The notes: a model not told the origin generated them from the letters alone. Positions 35,146 through 44,390 are shown, numbered from the stretch's first letter. The stretch is DNA of 64,000 bases from Mycobacterium sp. 236(2023) (GCF_029623955.1 NZ_JARSBP010000013.1:28324-92323); one strand, 5' to 3'. Numbers and translations are program-made.

Positions 35146-36215
35146 GCCGGTGCTGCCACGAGACCGGCCGTCGCCGGAATCACCTCTTCGGCGAACAGCT
35201 TCATCGAGCTGTACACCTCGGCTCGGTCCATCGCGCCGCCGCGGGACATGCGCAGCATGATGTTGCGCCAGCCCATGTCGACGACCGTGCGCATCTTCTC
35301 GACGATGCGGTCGGGATCGCCCATGAGCGTCAGATGCGAGTTGAGTACCTGCTCGTAGCTCTGCTTGTCGTGCTTGTCGAACCAGTCGGCGTACGCCTTG
35401 TAGTCGGCCGGGATCTCACCCCCGCGCTCGAACGGGTTCGAGTAGGCGCGATGCCGCTCGATGGACAGTTCGACACTGTCCCTGGGATAGCTGCGGGCGA
35501 ACGCGTCGTCGGTGTGGCAGAACGCGTTCAGCAGGGCCCACACGTTCTCGGTCGCGGCGTCGAGACCCTTCTTGGCCTGGGTCTCCAGGTAGATGTCGAG
35601 GGCGCCCTGCAGGTCGGGATCGACTGTGTACGGGTTGCCGATGATGGCACCGAATCCCTTGTCCGCCAACCACTCGAAGCTTGACGGGGTCTTCATCACG
35701 GTGCCCCACGTGGGGATGGGCTGTTGGACGGGTCGCGGGTAGATCGTCACGTCCTCGAGCGTGTGGTACTTGCCCTGGTAGCTCACGTTCTCGCTGGTGA
35801 GTAGGAGGTTCACAATCTCCATGCACTCCGTGTAGCGGGCGGTGGCCTCGTCCATCGGGATGCCGAAACCCTTGAATTCGTGCGCCTGGTAGCCGCGGCC
35901 GAAGCCCGCGTCGAAGCGGCCGCCGGACAGTACGTCGACCATCGCGATGCGCTCGGCGAGCTGGATCGGGTTGTGGAAGGGGGTGACCATGCACGCGGTC
36001 CCGATCCGGATGCGCTCGGTCTGCGCCGCAATCGCGGCGGCCACCAGCGGCAGGTCCGCGAGCATGCCGTACGGCGAGAAGTGGTGCTCGGCGAGCCACA
36101 CCTCGTCGTAGCCCAACTCCTCAGCCCAGCGCGCCTCCTCGAGCACGTTGGCGAACACCTCCTGGTCGCTCAGGTGGTTGGGCTTGTCGCCGAGGATGAA
36201 CACGCCGAACTTCAT
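35142..36215 (-). CDS. LLM-class (luciferase-like) flavin-dependent oxidoreductase
   Basis: 357 residues, bacterial luciferase-like TIM barrel: MKFGVFILGDKPNHLSDQEV, 'GYDEVWLAEHHFSPYGMLAD', ERIRIGTACMVTPFHNPIQLAER and 'GGRFDAGFGRGYQAHEF'. The AEHH motif and FGRGY resemble FMN-dependent alkanal-type monooxygenases more than F420 reductases. ATG 36215 is preferred, since GGAG lies 8 nt upstream; the GTG at 36224 would overlap that site. Leads a five-gene minus-strand operon. Probable role: Baeyer-Villiger-type or hydroxylating oxygen insertion. Confidence 0.83.
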   Translation of the reverse strand: MKFGVFILGDKPNHLSDQEVFANVLEEARWAEELGYDEVWLAEHHFSPYGMLADLPLVAAAIAAQTERIRIGTACMVTPFHNPIQLAERIAMVDVLSGGRFDAGFGRGYQAHEFKGFGIPMDEATARYTECMEIVNLLLTSENVSYQGKYHTLEDVTIYPRPVQQPIPTWGTVMKTPSSFEWLADKGFGAIIGNPYTVDPDLQGALDIYLETQAKKGLDAATENVWALLNAFCHTDDAFARSYPRDSVELSIERHRAYSNPFERGGEIPADYKAYADWFDKHDKQSYEQVLNSHLTLMGDPDRIVEKMRTVVDMGWRNIMLRMSRGGAMDRAEVYSSMKLFAEEVIPATAGLVAAPA

Positions 36216-36267
36216 GTCTGTCACTCCTGGAAACTAGTTGCAGTTACTGCGACTATATTGCACGATC

Positions 36268-36296
36268 GAACATATATCGTCAATCCGTTCAGTATC
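36268..36296. promoter_or_regulatory. Operator/promoter element (cluster motif, copy 8)
   Basis: Begins GAACATATATCGTCA and ends TTCAGTATC. It matches the block at 10193-10221 at 23 of 29 positions, although the genes around the two are unrelated. Located between the divergent LLM and MaoC operons. Confidence 0.5.
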
Positions 36297-36313
36297 GGAA
36301 ATTGGAGGTTCTG

Positions 36314-37138
36314 TTGACTCTGACCGCGGAGGCCGTGGGTACCACGCTCGATCCGACGACGTTCGCGTGGACGGAGACCGACGTCATCCTCTACGCCCTC
36401 GGTGTGGGTGCCCGGCCGCCTGCTGAACTCGGACTGCTCGATGAGACGCGCGGCCCAGGGGTACTTCCCACGTTCGCACTTCTCGCGAACTGGTGGGCGG
36501 TGAAGGACCTGCGTGCGCTGCTGAGCCTCGGGTCGTATCCGATCGTGCACGGGGGGCAGTCGGTCACCGTGTCCCGCCCGCTTCGGCCGCGCGGCGAGGT
36601 CGCGGTCACCGGGGAGGTGACCGCGGTGTGGGATAAAGGCAAGCACGCCTCGATCGAGGTGACGACGCGGGGTTCCGACGACGACGGTGAGGTGTTCGTC
36701 GCCGTCGGGCAGACAATGGTGCTGGGCGGAGGCGGCTTCGGCGGGGGCCGCGGACCCGCGACGCCCGAGGACCCCGACGGGCCCGCGGACGTCGTCATCG
36801 ACGACGAGGTGCGACCCGAGCAGGCGGCGATCTACCGCATCAGCGGTGATCGCAACCCACTGCACATCGACCCGGCCGCGGCGCGGAAGGCCGGCTTCGA
36901 CGACGTATTCCTCCACGGCCTGTGCACGTTCGGCTTCGCCGCCCGCGCGCTGGTGAACGGCTTCGGTGGCGGCGATCCCGACGTGCTGGGCTCGATCAGC
37001 TGCCGCTTCGCCAAACCCGTCATGCTGGCGCAACCACTGCGCACCCAGATGTGGCGAGACGGTGACCGAGTGCGTTTCCGTACCACCCAGGGCTCCGTCG
37101 TCGCCCTGTCAGCGGGTACCGCGACGCTGCGAGGATGA
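36314..37138 (+). CDS. Double hot-dog MaoC-type enoyl-CoA hydratase
   Basis: 274 residues from TTG 36314, which is 5 nt after GGAGG. The N-terminal half is a non-catalytic hot-dog (FALLANWWAVKDLRALLSLG, 'GGQSVTVSRPLRPRGEV'). The C-terminal half has the hydratase-2 motif GDRNPLHIDPAAARKAGF with catalytic Asp and His, then FLHGLCTFGFAARAL. This is the layout of peroxisomal type-2 hydratases and mycobacterial Rv3538-like enzymes, which make (R)-3-hydroxyacyl-CoA. The stop overlaps the TetR start (ATGA). Confidence 0.87.
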   Translation: MTLTAEAVGTTLDPTTFAWTETDVILYALGVGARPPAELGLLDETRGPGVLPTFALLANWWAVKDLRALLSLGSYPIVHGGQSVTVSRPLRPRGEVAVTGEVTAVWDKGKHASIEVTTRGSDDDGEVFVAVGQTMVLGGGGFGGGRGPATPEDPDGPADVVIDDEVRPEQAAIYRISGDRNPLHIDPAAARKAGFDDVFLHGLCTFGFAARALVNGFGGGDPDVLGSISCRFAKPVMLAQPLRTQMWRDGDRVRFRTTQGSVVALSAGTATLRG

Positions 37139-37767
37139 CTATCGTGGACCAGCGCAGAGCACGAGGCCAACGAAACCGGCAGGCCCTGATAGCCGCGGCT
37201 ATCGAGCTGTTCGACAGTAACGGTTACGAGTCCACCACCGTGGAGCAGATCTCCGCGCTCGCCGGGGTCGCGCCGCGGACGTTCTTCCATCACTTCGCGG
37301 CGAAGGAAGACCTACTTTTCGACGGATACGCCGACCGCCTCGACGAGGCCACTCGCCGATTTCGCGCTTCGACATCGAACTCCCTCTGGCGTGCGTTGGC
37401 TGATGCCTCAGCCGCGGTCGCGGAAGCTATCAGCGCACAGCCCGAGATGTTCCTGGTGCGGGCACAGTTGTACTCCCGCCATTCCGCGCTGCGCGCCACC
37501 CGCCTTCGCATCAACGACGACTGGATCGACCAGATGACGAACGAGGTGGCCCTCCGGCTCGGGGCCGACCCGGATACCGACCTTCGGCCGCGACTCGCGG
37601 TCAGCGTCGTCAACGGCGCCAACCGCGCCGCGATCGACACCTGGGTGGCAACCAACGGGAGCGGTGATCTTGTCGCGTCGATGGCGCAGGCGATCGACCT
37701 CCTCCGCCCGTCGATCACCAGGATCGAGCGTCTCATTCGCGCCGAAAGGGACCGCCGTGTCGGATGA
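37135..37767 (+). CDS. TetR-family transcriptional regulator
   Basis: 210 residues. N-terminal helix-turn-helix: RQALIAAAIELFDSNGYEST, then VEQISALAGVAPRTFFHHFAAKEDLLF (about residues 40-67). The ligand domain (70-205) is helical. It lies inside an operon between a MaoC hydratase and an SDR, with overlaps on both sides, so it is co-expressed with the enzymes. It is one of three candidates in the cluster for the factor binding the shared operators; ligand probably an acyl-CoA, by analogy with KstR. Confidence 0.9.
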   Translation: MTIVDQRRARGQRNRQALIAAAIELFDSNGYESTTVEQISALAGVAPRTFFHHFAAKEDLLFDGYADRLDEATRRFRASTSNSLWRALADASAAVAEAISAQPEMFLVRAQLYSRHSALRATRLRINDDWIDQMTNEVALRLGADPDTDLRPRLAVSVVNGANRAAIDTWVATNGSGDLVASMAQAIDLLRPSITRIERLIRAERDRRVG

Positions 37768-38503
37768 ACGGAAACTCGCCGTCGTGACCGGCGGCGCGCG
37801 GGGCATCGGTGAAGCCATCGTCGCCGAACTTGTCGCGGCGAACTACCGCGTCGCGGTCGTCGACGTGAACGCCAAGGCCATCGCGCGCACGCACGACACC
37901 GACTTCGCGCGTGCAGGCCTTATAGTGCCGGTTGAGTTGTCGATCACCGACCGCGCCGCGGTGGAGACCGAGCTCGCGCGACTGTCCAGCGACTTCGGAC
38001 CGATCAGCGCACTGGTCAACAACGCCGGAATGACTCTTCCCGCAACGTTTCTCGACCAGAAGGATGACGATTGGGACCGCATCGTAGCGGTCAACCTGAC
38101 AGGCACGTTCATCATGGCCCAGGTCGCGGCGCGCCAGATGGTTGAGGCTGGCAGTGGTGCGATCGTGAACATCAGCTCGGTGTCCGCACACGGGGTGCGG
38201 ACCGGGCCGCCCGCATACGCCGCGGCGAAAGCGGGTCTCGAAGGCCTCAGCCGCTTGATGGCCGTTCAGCTCGGACCACTCGGCGTGCGGGTGAACACCG
38301 TCGTGGTCGGGACTACCGCGACACCGTGGCTGCTATCGAAAAAGTCCGACGCCGAACTCGACACCATGCGCGAGTCCACACTCACCGGGACGATAGGCGA
38401 TCCCGAGGACATCGCCAAGACCGTCGCGTTCCTGTGCTCGAGTGCCGCCAAACACGTCACCGGGCAGCTGATCTCGGTATCGGGCGGGCAATGGATGCCA
38501 TGA
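37757..38503 (+). CDS. Short-chain dehydrogenase/reductase
   Basis: 248 residues from GTG 37757, overlapping the TetR gene by 11 nt. Motifs: VVTGGARGIGEAIVAELVAA, NNAGMTLP, Ser in 'IVNISSVSAHG', Tyr-x3-Lys YAAAKAGLEGL, and VTGQLISVSGGQWMP. Asp after strand two ('VAVVDVNAKA') favours NAD. Similar to FabG/HsdL-type 3-hydroxyacyl-CoA dehydrogenases; it would oxidise the product of the MaoC hydratase two genes upstream. Confidence 0.9.
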   Translation: MSDERKLAVVTGGARGIGEAIVAELVAANYRVAVVDVNAKAIARTHDTDFARAGLIVPVELSITDRAAVETELARLSSDFGPISALVNNAGMTLPATFLDQKDDDWDRIVAVNLTGTFIMAQVAARQMVEAGSGAIVNISSVSAHGVRTGPPAYAAAKAGLEGLSRLMAVQLGPLGVRVNTVVVGTTATPWLLSKKSDAELDTMRESTLTGTIGDPEDIAKTVAFLCSSAAKHVTGQLISVSGGQWMP

Positions 38504-38504
38504 C

Positions 38505-38520
38505 CGTACCCCACGGTACG
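38505..38520. repeat. Short hairpin after the SDR gene
   Basis: CGTACC-CCAC-GGTACG, a perfect 6-bp stem with a 4-nt loop, 2 nt after the SDR stop. No T-run follows, so it is a weak terminator candidate. It may equally be an operator for the next gene. Confidence 0.35.
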
Positions 38521-38524
38521 ATGA

Positions 38525-38540
38525 GACACTTCCTGATAAT
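38525..38540 (+). promoter_or_regulatory. Promoter with partial cluster motif (copy 9)
   Basis: GACACTTCCTG runs into ATAAT. It resembles copy 12 (AACACTTTCTGTTC-TATTAT) with 3 bp missing before the -10. It precedes the hydratase-ligase-SnoaL-dehydrogenase operon. Confidence 0.35.
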
Positions 38541-38573
38541 GTGTTCAATGCACGGTGGCGGAAGGGGTTCGGA

Positions 38574-39341
38574 GTGAAACTAGAACGGATTCTGTTCGAC
38601 GTCAGCGACCATGTCGCGACGATCACCATCAACCGGCCCGAGCGACTCAACGCCACCGACGACCTCACCCGAAGCGAGCTGGGCTGGGCATGGGGTCGTG
38701 TCCGCGACGACCCCGAGATTCGCGTGGCGATCATCACCGGGGCCGGGGACCGCGCGTTCAGCGCCGGACAGGATATCCGGGCCACCGCGGCGAGCGGAAT
38801 CCGCAACAAGGTGCCGGGCTCGCGACTACATCACAACGTCTGGAAGCCCGTCATCTGCGCACTCAACGGCATGGTGGTCGGCGGCGGCCTGCACCAGGTT
38901 GCCGATTCCGACCTGATCATCGCGGCCGAGCACGCGGAGTTGATCGACACACACCTCAAGGTGGGCAACGTCTTTGCCTTGGAGCCGGCGGTCCTGCTGC
39001 GCCGCATGCCGATTTCGATGGTGATGCAGTTGGCGCTGATGACCAAGGAGGGCAGGATCAGTGCCCAACGCGGATACGAGATCGGGCTCATCAACGAGGT
39101 CGTGCCGGGCGATCGGCTGCAGGCCCGCGCCCGGGAGATCGCGCTCACGATCGCGACGCTGTCGCCGGCGACGGCGCAGGCATCGATCAAGGCCATGTGG
39201 ACGAGCCTGGACGTCGGCCTTCGCGCAGCCAATGATGTCGCCTATCGCTACGTGCTGCAGCACCAGATGACTCAACCCGACTACCGGGAGGGAATGCTCG
39301 CGTTCGCCGAAAAGCGCGAACCGCAGTGGGTCGTCGAATGA
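38574..39341 (+). CDS. Enoyl-CoA hydratase/isomerase family protein
   Basis: 255 residues from GTG 38574 with GGAAGG upstream. Crotonase motifs: 'VAIITGAGDRAFSAGQDIRA' (first hole), CALNGMVVGGGLHQVADSDL (second hole), ending EKREPQWVVE. Contains 'HLKVGNVFALEPAVLLRRMP' in place of the usual Glu-bearing loop, so isomerase or hydratase function cannot be separated. Its 3' end overlaps the ligase start (ATGA). Confidence 0.87.
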   Translation: MKLERILFDVSDHVATITINRPERLNATDDLTRSELGWAWGRVRDDPEIRVAIITGAGDRAFSAGQDIRATAASGIRNKVPGSRLHHNVWKPVICALNGMVVGGGLHQVADSDLIIAAEHAELIDTHLKVGNVFALEPAVLLRRMPISMVMQLALMTKEGRISAQRGYEIGLINEVVPGDRLQARAREIALTIATLSPATAQASIKAMWTSLDVGLRAANDVAYRYVLQHQMTQPDYREGMLAFAEKREPQWVVE

Positions 39342-40981
39342 CGTCGTCGGTGGGCTCCGCTGCACGGACGTTCGACTACGAGCCGCTCCCCTACGAGCCG
39401 ACAATGCCCGCCGTGCTCGCGGAGGTGGTTGCCGAGCACGGTACTTCGGATCTCGTCGTCACATGTCTCGACGACGGCACCGTCGAGCGGATCAGCTACG
39501 CCCAGGCCGATGCCGACTCCGCGGCAATGGCGGCGCGCTTGATCAACGCCGGCGTCACGAAGGGGGTCAGGGTCGGCATCCTCGCTCCGAACAGTCCCGA
39601 ATTCGTCGTCGCGTTCCTCGCCGTCACCAGAATCGGCGCAGTCGCGTTGCCGCTCAACACCTTTCTGCAACCCGCTGAACTGGCGTGGGTGCTCCGCGAC
39701 GCCGATGTGCACACAATCCTGTCAGTGCAGTCGATCCTCGGCAAGAACATGCTGACCCGTATCACGGCCGCCGCCGACAGCCTGAACACGCCACTGCGGT
39801 CCGCTGCGCTCCCCCAGCTGCGCAACGTACTGCCACTCGGATCCGTCACGGCGCCATGGCCCGTCGAGTGGCCCGAACCGGCCACCCCAGAATTTCTCGC
39901 CGCATGCGAGCAGACCGTGCGCCCCACCGACGACCTGCTCGTCATCTACACCTCGGGCAGCACGTCGCACCCCAAGGGCATCGTGCACACCCACGGCACC
40001 GCCATCACCCACTCCCGCTTCATCGCCGGAGAACACGGCTGGAACGCCGACGACAGAATCTACGTACCCATGGTGTTCTTCTGGGTGGCGGGCCTGGTGT
40101 TCGGCTTCCTCGGCCCCCTGCAACACGGCGCAACGGTTTTGACCGAGCACAAGTTCGACGCCGGCCATACCCTTCGTTTGCTTGAGCGTGAGAAGGCGAC
40201 TTACACAACAGGTTTTCCGCATGTGGGACCCGCGCTTCTCAACCATCCGGACTTCGCGACGACGGATCTGTCTCGCCTCCGTGAGGGCTATCAGCAGGTG
40301 CTGCTCAGCCCGGAACGACGCACGCCAGATCCGTCGTTGCGCGTCGCCCAACTCGGGATGACGGAGACCTGCAGCAGCCACACCTGGTGGCCACCCCACG
40401 AAGAGGTGCCCGAAGCCAAGCGCGGGTCGCTCGGCGTATCCGCGCCCGGCTACGAGCACAAGGTCGTGGACGACGAAGGCGTCGAGGTACCCAACGGCGT
40501 GACGGGCGAGATCTGTGTCCGCGGAACAGCGTTGCTGCGCGGCATGATCGGCAAGCAATGGCACGAGATCGTCGACCGGGACGGGTGGCTTCACACCAAG
40601 GACGCCGGTTACCGAGACGACGACGGCCACCTGTACTTCGCGGGCCGTACCGACGAGATGATCAAGACGTCGGGCACGAACGTCGCCCCGATGGAGGTGG
40701 AAGCCGCGCTACGGCATCTGCCCGAGGTTCGGGTCGCGTACGTCGTCGGCGTCCCCGACACCGAGCGCGGTGCCATCGTCAGTGCCGCGGTGGTGCTCAA
40801 TGACGGCCACCACGCCACCACAGACTCGCTCGTGGCCGCGTGCCGTACCCGGCTCGCCGCCTACAAGGTACCGAAGAGGTGGGCCATCCTCACCCATGCG
40901 GAACGGCTGCCTTACACCACCACCGACAAGATCGACAAGCGCAGGTTGGCGGTCCTCATGGCTGAGGGCGCGCTGGGGTGA
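39338..40981 (+). CDS. AMP-forming acyl-CoA synthetase
   Basis: 547 residues from ATG 39338. Core motifs: LLVIYTSGSTSHPKGIVHTH (P-loop), 'RVAQLGMTETCSSHTWWPP', GYRDDDGHLYFAGRTDEMIK hinge region, 'GTNVAPMEVEAALRHLPEV', and a C-terminal Lys in TTDKIDKRRLAVL. Resembles cyclohexanecarboxylate- and fatty-acid-CoA ligases. Second gene of the hydratase-ligase-SnoaL-dehydrogenase operon; both junctions overlap. Confidence 0.9.
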   Translation: MTSSVGSAARTFDYEPLPYEPTMPAVLAEVVAEHGTSDLVVTCLDDGTVERISYAQADADSAAMAARLINAGVTKGVRVGILAPNSPEFVVAFLAVTRIGAVALPLNTFLQPAELAWVLRDADVHTILSVQSILGKNMLTRITAAADSLNTPLRSAALPQLRNVLPLGSVTAPWPVEWPEPATPEFLAACEQTVRPTDDLLVIYTSGSTSHPKGIVHTHGTAITHSRFIAGEHGWNADDRIYVPMVFFWVAGLVFGFLGPLQHGATVLTEHKFDAGHTLRLLEREKATYTTGFPHVGPALLNHPDFATTDLSRLREGYQQVLLSPERRTPDPSLRVAQLGMTETCSSHTWWPPHEEVPEAKRGSLGVSAPGYEHKVVDDEGVEVPNGVTGEICVRGTALLRGMIGKQWHEIVDRDGWLHTKDAGYRDDDGHLYFAGRTDEMIKTSGTNVAPMEVEAALRHLPEVRVAYVVGVPDTERGAIVSAAVVLNDGHHATTDSLVAACRTRLAAYKVPKRWAILTHAERLPYTTTDKIDKRRLAVLMAEGALG

Positions 40982-41658
40982 CCCTCTCCGACTCCGGCGA
41001 CTTGACCGCGCTCGCGGCGCGTCTCGATCGACTCGAGGCGCTCGACGAGATCCGCCAGTTAGCAGCGAAATACGCAGTCGCCCTCGACATGCGCGATCTC
41101 GATTCGCTGGTGAACCTCTTCGTCGACGACGTACGGGTTCCGGGTCGGCTGAGCGGGCGCGCAGCTCTGCGCCGCTGGTACGACGTCGAACTGCGCCACG
41201 ACCTGCTCGGGAGTGCACACGGAGTGCTCGGCCATGTCATCGACGTTCAGGACACCGGTCACGCAACGGGACTTGTATACTCCCGCAACGAACTGGAGAC
41301 CGAGTCGGTGTGGGTCATCGAGATGCTCGCCTACCTCGATTCCTACGAGCGCCGCGATGGCCGGTGGTTCTTCGTCCAGCGCAGGCCGTTGTTCTGGTAC
41401 GAAAGCGATATCTGCGATCCACCCGTCGGTCCTCAAAAGATGCGATGGCCTGGCACGACGTCGCACGATGGCGGCTTTCACGACGCCTTTCCCAGCTGGG
41501 ATGCGTTCCAGAGCGCCGACCCCGGCCGACTCGATGCTCCCGTCCCCCCACCCGCTGACATCGGTGACTGGATTCGCACCCTCCGCCGCGGCGGTGCTCC
41601 GCTGAGGGGCAACTCCACCGGGCGCGCCGACGACGACCCGAGGAACCTTTCGAGATGA
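40978..41658 (+). CDS. SnoaL-like (NTF2-fold) protein
   Basis: 226 residues. N-terminal coiled segment LTALAARLDRLEALDEIRQL leads into the SnoaL fold ('YAVALDMRDLDSLVNLFVDDV', GHVIDVQDTGHATGLVYSR, GRWFFVQRRPLFWYES). About 60 extra C-terminal residues are Pro/Asp-rich. The GTG start overlaps the ligase stop. Third protein of this fold in the cluster; dehydratase/isomerase activity is plausible, not shown. Confidence 0.75.
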   Translation: MTLSDSGDLTALAARLDRLEALDEIRQLAAKYAVALDMRDLDSLVNLFVDDVRVPGRLSGRAALRRWYDVELRHDLLGSAHGVLGHVIDVQDTGHATGLVYSRNELETESVWVIEMLAYLDSYERRDGRWFFVQRRPLFWYESDICDPPVGPQKMRWPGTTSHDGGFHDAFPSWDAFQSADPGRLDAPVPPPADIGDWIRTLRRGGAPLRGNSTGRADDDPRNLSR

Positions 41659-42782
41659 CCTTTCAATCCGATGCGTTCACCGACAGCGACGAGCAGCGGG
41701 AGTTCCGTTCCGCAGTCCGCGCCTTCTTCGCGCACCACTGTCCTGAGGACGAGGTCCGACGGGTCATGGAATCGCCCGACGGATACGACCCCGCCGTGTG
41801 GCGAGCGATGGCTGACCAACTCAATCTGCAGGGACTCGCCATTCCCGAGGAGTACGGCGGGGAGGGCTTCAGCTACCGCGAGCTGGCACTTGTACTCGAG
41901 GAGATGGGGGCGGCCCTTCTGCCGGGGCCGTTCTTTGCCTCAGCAGTGCTGGCCGCCGGCGTCTTGGCGGCTTCCGACGACGAACCCGCCAAGCGGCAGC
42001 ACCTACCGGGAATCGCCAGCGCTGACACGATTGCCACGCTGGCCATCACCGAACGCAATGGCACGTGGATTGTCGACGCACCAGATGCCATCGCGACGCG
42101 AGCGCACGGCGGCGCGGGCGGTTGGACCCTTAGCGGTACCAAACACTTTGTGCTCGACGGTGTTGTCGCCGATCTGCTCCTCGTCGTCGCGCGCACGGAC
42201 TCCGATGTCGGCGTATTCATAGTTGACGATGTGACGGAACTCGAACGTCGGCCGCAGAAGTCATTGGACCCCACCCGTCGTCAGGCCGTCATCGAACTCT
42301 CCTCGACTCCCGCATCGCGCTTGGATATCACCGCGGCCGGATTGGAGCACGCTCTCTCACGGGCTGCCGCCGCGTTGGCCAACGAGCAGGTGGGCGGCGC
42401 CCAGCGCTGCCTCGACCAGGCCGTCGGCTATGCCAAAGTACGTCATCAGTTCGGCAAGCCGATCGGATCGTTCCAGGCGATCCGACACAGGTGCGCGGAC
42501 CTGATGCTCGACATCGAATGCGCCCGCGGCGCAGCGCAGTACGCCGCCTACGCCGCCGACACGTTTCCGGCGGAGTTCCCGGCGGCCGCAGCGCTGGCCA
42601 AGGCGCGGTGTTCGGACGTTTACGCCCGCGCGGCGGCGGCCAATATCCAGCTGCACGGGGGCATCGGCTTCACATGGGAGCATCCCGCACACATGTACTT
42701 CAAGCGAGCCAAGTCTTCGGGGTTGCTCCTTGGCGACGCCGATCACCACCGTCGACTGCTCGCCGACCGGGTCGGCATTTAA
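41655..42782 (+). CDS. Acyl-CoA dehydrogenase
   Basis: 375 residues: 'LQGLAIPEEYGGEGFSYREL', a middle domain with GGWTLSGTKHFVLDGVVADL, 'VGYAKVRHQFGKPIGSFQAIRH', and the C-terminal IQLHGGIGFTWEHPAHMYFKRAK. It resembles the smaller type of mycobacterial FadE subunit and has no adjacent partner. Overlaps the SnoaL gene by 4 nt. Ends 3 bp before a convergent SDR gene. Confidence 0.88.
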   Translation: MTFQSDAFTDSDEQREFRSAVRAFFAHHCPEDEVRRVMESPDGYDPAVWRAMADQLNLQGLAIPEEYGGEGFSYRELALVLEEMGAALLPGPFFASAVLAAGVLAASDDEPAKRQHLPGIASADTIATLAITERNGTWIVDAPDAIATRAHGGAGGWTLSGTKHFVLDGVVADLLLVVARTDSDVGVFIVDDVTELERRPQKSLDPTRRQAVIELSSTPASRLDITAAGLEHALSRAAAALANEQVGGAQRCLDQAVGYAKVRHQFGKPIGSFQAIRHRCADLMLDIECARGAAQYAAYAADTFPAEFPAAAALAKARCSDVYARAAAANIQLHGGIGFTWEHPAHMYFKRAKSSGLLLGDADHHRRLLADRVGI

Positions 42783-42785
42783 GTT

Positions 42786-43595
42786 TCAGAAGTCGGTTCC
42801 ACCGTCGATGTTGATGACCGCGCCGGTCATGTAGGCCGCGCGGTCACTGAGCAGGAATGCCACCAATTCGCCTGCCTCATGGGGGAATCCGCCACGTCCG
42901 AGCGCAACCCGCATGTTCCAATCCGGGTTGCTCGACAGGTGTTTGTAGATCGCATCCTCCAGGGGCACGCCGTACTGTTCTGCCCGCTTCTCGCGGATGT
43001 GATCGTTGGTCTCGGTGTCGAAGAGCCCCGGGCACATAACGTTCACCCGGATCCCGTCGGGGCCATGAGTCTTGGCCAGGATCTTCGACAGCGTCAGGAC
43101 CGCGGCCTTCAGCGCATTGTAGGGGGGAATCAGTACCTTCGGGGCGCGCACCGAGTACGCGGCGGTATTGACGATCGTCCCTCCGCCATTGCGCTGCAGA
43201 TGCGGAATGATCGCTCGGCACGACCGGACCGTGGCCATCAGGATGATCTGGTAGTACCAGTCCCACGATTCGTCGCCATGTTCGACGAACAACCCCTGCT
43301 GTTTCATCGGACCCGCTGTCACCGCCAGACCGCGAAGCGGTCCCAGTTCCTCGGCCGCTCGGTCGATCGCCCGATCGACTCCGTCACCGGGCGCCGCTGC
43401 GTCCACACCGATACCCGCCGCGCGTACCCCATAGGTATCACTCAGTAGCTTCGCCCGCTCGACGGCTCGCTGCTCGTCGCGCGCCAGCAGTGCGACGTTC
43501 GCTCCATCGGCAGCCAGTTGATGAGCTGCGCCGAATCCCATCCCGGTGGTGCCACCGACCAAAACGAAATTCCGATCGCCGACTCCTAATTCCAC
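42786..43595 (-). CDS. Short-chain dehydrogenase/reductase
   Basis: 269 residues: VLVGGTTGMGFGAAHQLAADGA cofactor region, 'VTAGPMKQQGLF' in place of NNAG, catalytic region 'NTAAYSVRAPKVLIPPYNALKAAVL' with Tyr-Asn-Ala-Leu-Lys, and YMTGAVINIDGGTDF. GTG start. Divergent from the TetR gene at 43.8 kb, so it is a natural target of that regulator. Confidence 0.87.
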   Translation of the reverse strand: MELGVGDRNFVLVGGTTGMGFGAAHQLAADGANVALLARDEQRAVERAKLLSDTYGVRAAGIGVDAAAPGDGVDRAIDRAAEELGPLRGLAVTAGPMKQQGLFVEHGDESWDWYYQIILMATVRSCRAIIPHLQRNGGGTIVNTAAYSVRAPKVLIPPYNALKAAVLTLSKILAKTHGPDGIRVNVMCPGLFDTETNDHIREKRAEQYGVPLEDAIYKHLSSNPDWNMRVALGRGGFPHEAGELVAFLLSDRAAYMTGAVINIDGGTDF

Positions 43596-43757
43596 GGCCC
43601 CAAGCTGTCATATAAAACAACTGGCCGCAATATGTATAACTGTTCAGGTCATTCGTGTCCGCGACACGCCCGGGCAGGTCATGTCGCGTAGCATGATGAA
43701 CTTGGCGGGCGCCCCTGGGAACACTTCCCATCGGCCTCCCAACAGGCAAGGAGCGTC
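43596..43757. promoter_or_regulatory. Divergent promoter region upstream of SDR and TetR genes
   Basis: AT-rich centre with TATGTATAAC and TGTTCAGG (43641-43648), a weak copy of the cluster motif. Also a perfect inverted repeat GTGTC-CGC-GACAC (43655-43667) and a direct repeat CAGGTCAT (43645-43652 and 43675-43682). Probably carries the operator of the adjacent TetR protein. No coding sequence seen. Confidence 0.4.
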
Positions 43758-44369
43758 ATGGCAACCTCACGTGTTGCGGCAGAGGTCGACGAGCAGGACG
43801 AACTGGACCGGCGGGATCAGATCCTCGAGGCCGCGAATCAGTGCTTCACACAACTGGGCATCCAGCGTACGAGCGTGCAGGATGTCGCACGTATGGCAAG
43901 CGTGTCGCGTGGCACGGTCTACCGCTACTTCGAGGATCGCACCGTTCTCATCGACGCGGCGATCGAGTTCGGAGCACAGAAGTTCTACCGCATGGTCGCG
44001 GAGGCCATGGCCGACAGGCCGACGCTGGCCGAAAAGCTCGGCGCGATGGCTGAGACACATGCGACGATCCTGATTGATCATCGGACACGTAACCGCCTGA
44101 TGGCTGATGACGCCGAACTCATGCGCCACATGATCTCCGATGGCGACTCCGCGGTTCGGCGCTCCACCGAGTTCTTGGTGCCGTATGTGCGCGAGGCGCA
44201 GAAGCGCGGCGAGGTCGGCTCCGGAATTGACGTGAAGGCCGCCAGCGAGTGGCTTGCCCGCATCATCTACTCGTTCTCGACGGTCAACGAGGCTCAAACA
44301 TTCAACATGTCCAAACCTGAAACCGTCCGCAAGTACGTCGAAAAGTTCGCGGTCAACGGCCTGCGCTGA
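43758..44369 (+). CDS. TetR-family transcriptional regulator
   Basis: 203 residues: 'RRDQILEAANQCFTQLGIQRTS' followed by VQDVARMASVSRGTVYRYFEDR (helix-turn-helix, about 36-60), then a helical ligand domain. ATG 43758 has AAGGAG upstream. It stands alone, divergent from an SDR and 59 bp before the aldehyde dehydrogenase operon, both with motif-like sites, which makes it a good candidate for the cluster regulator. Confidence 0.9.
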   Translation: MATSRVAAEVDEQDELDRRDQILEAANQCFTQLGIQRTSVQDVARMASVSRGTVYRYFEDRTVLIDAAIEFGAQKFYRMVAEAMADRPTLAEKLGAMAETHATILIDHRTRNRLMADDAELMRHMISDGDSAVRRSTEFLVPYVREAQKRGEVGSGIDVKAASEWLARIIYSFSTVNEAQTFNMSKPETVRKYVEKFAVNGLR

Positions 44370-44390
44370 CTCGGCACCCCGACTTCTTTC

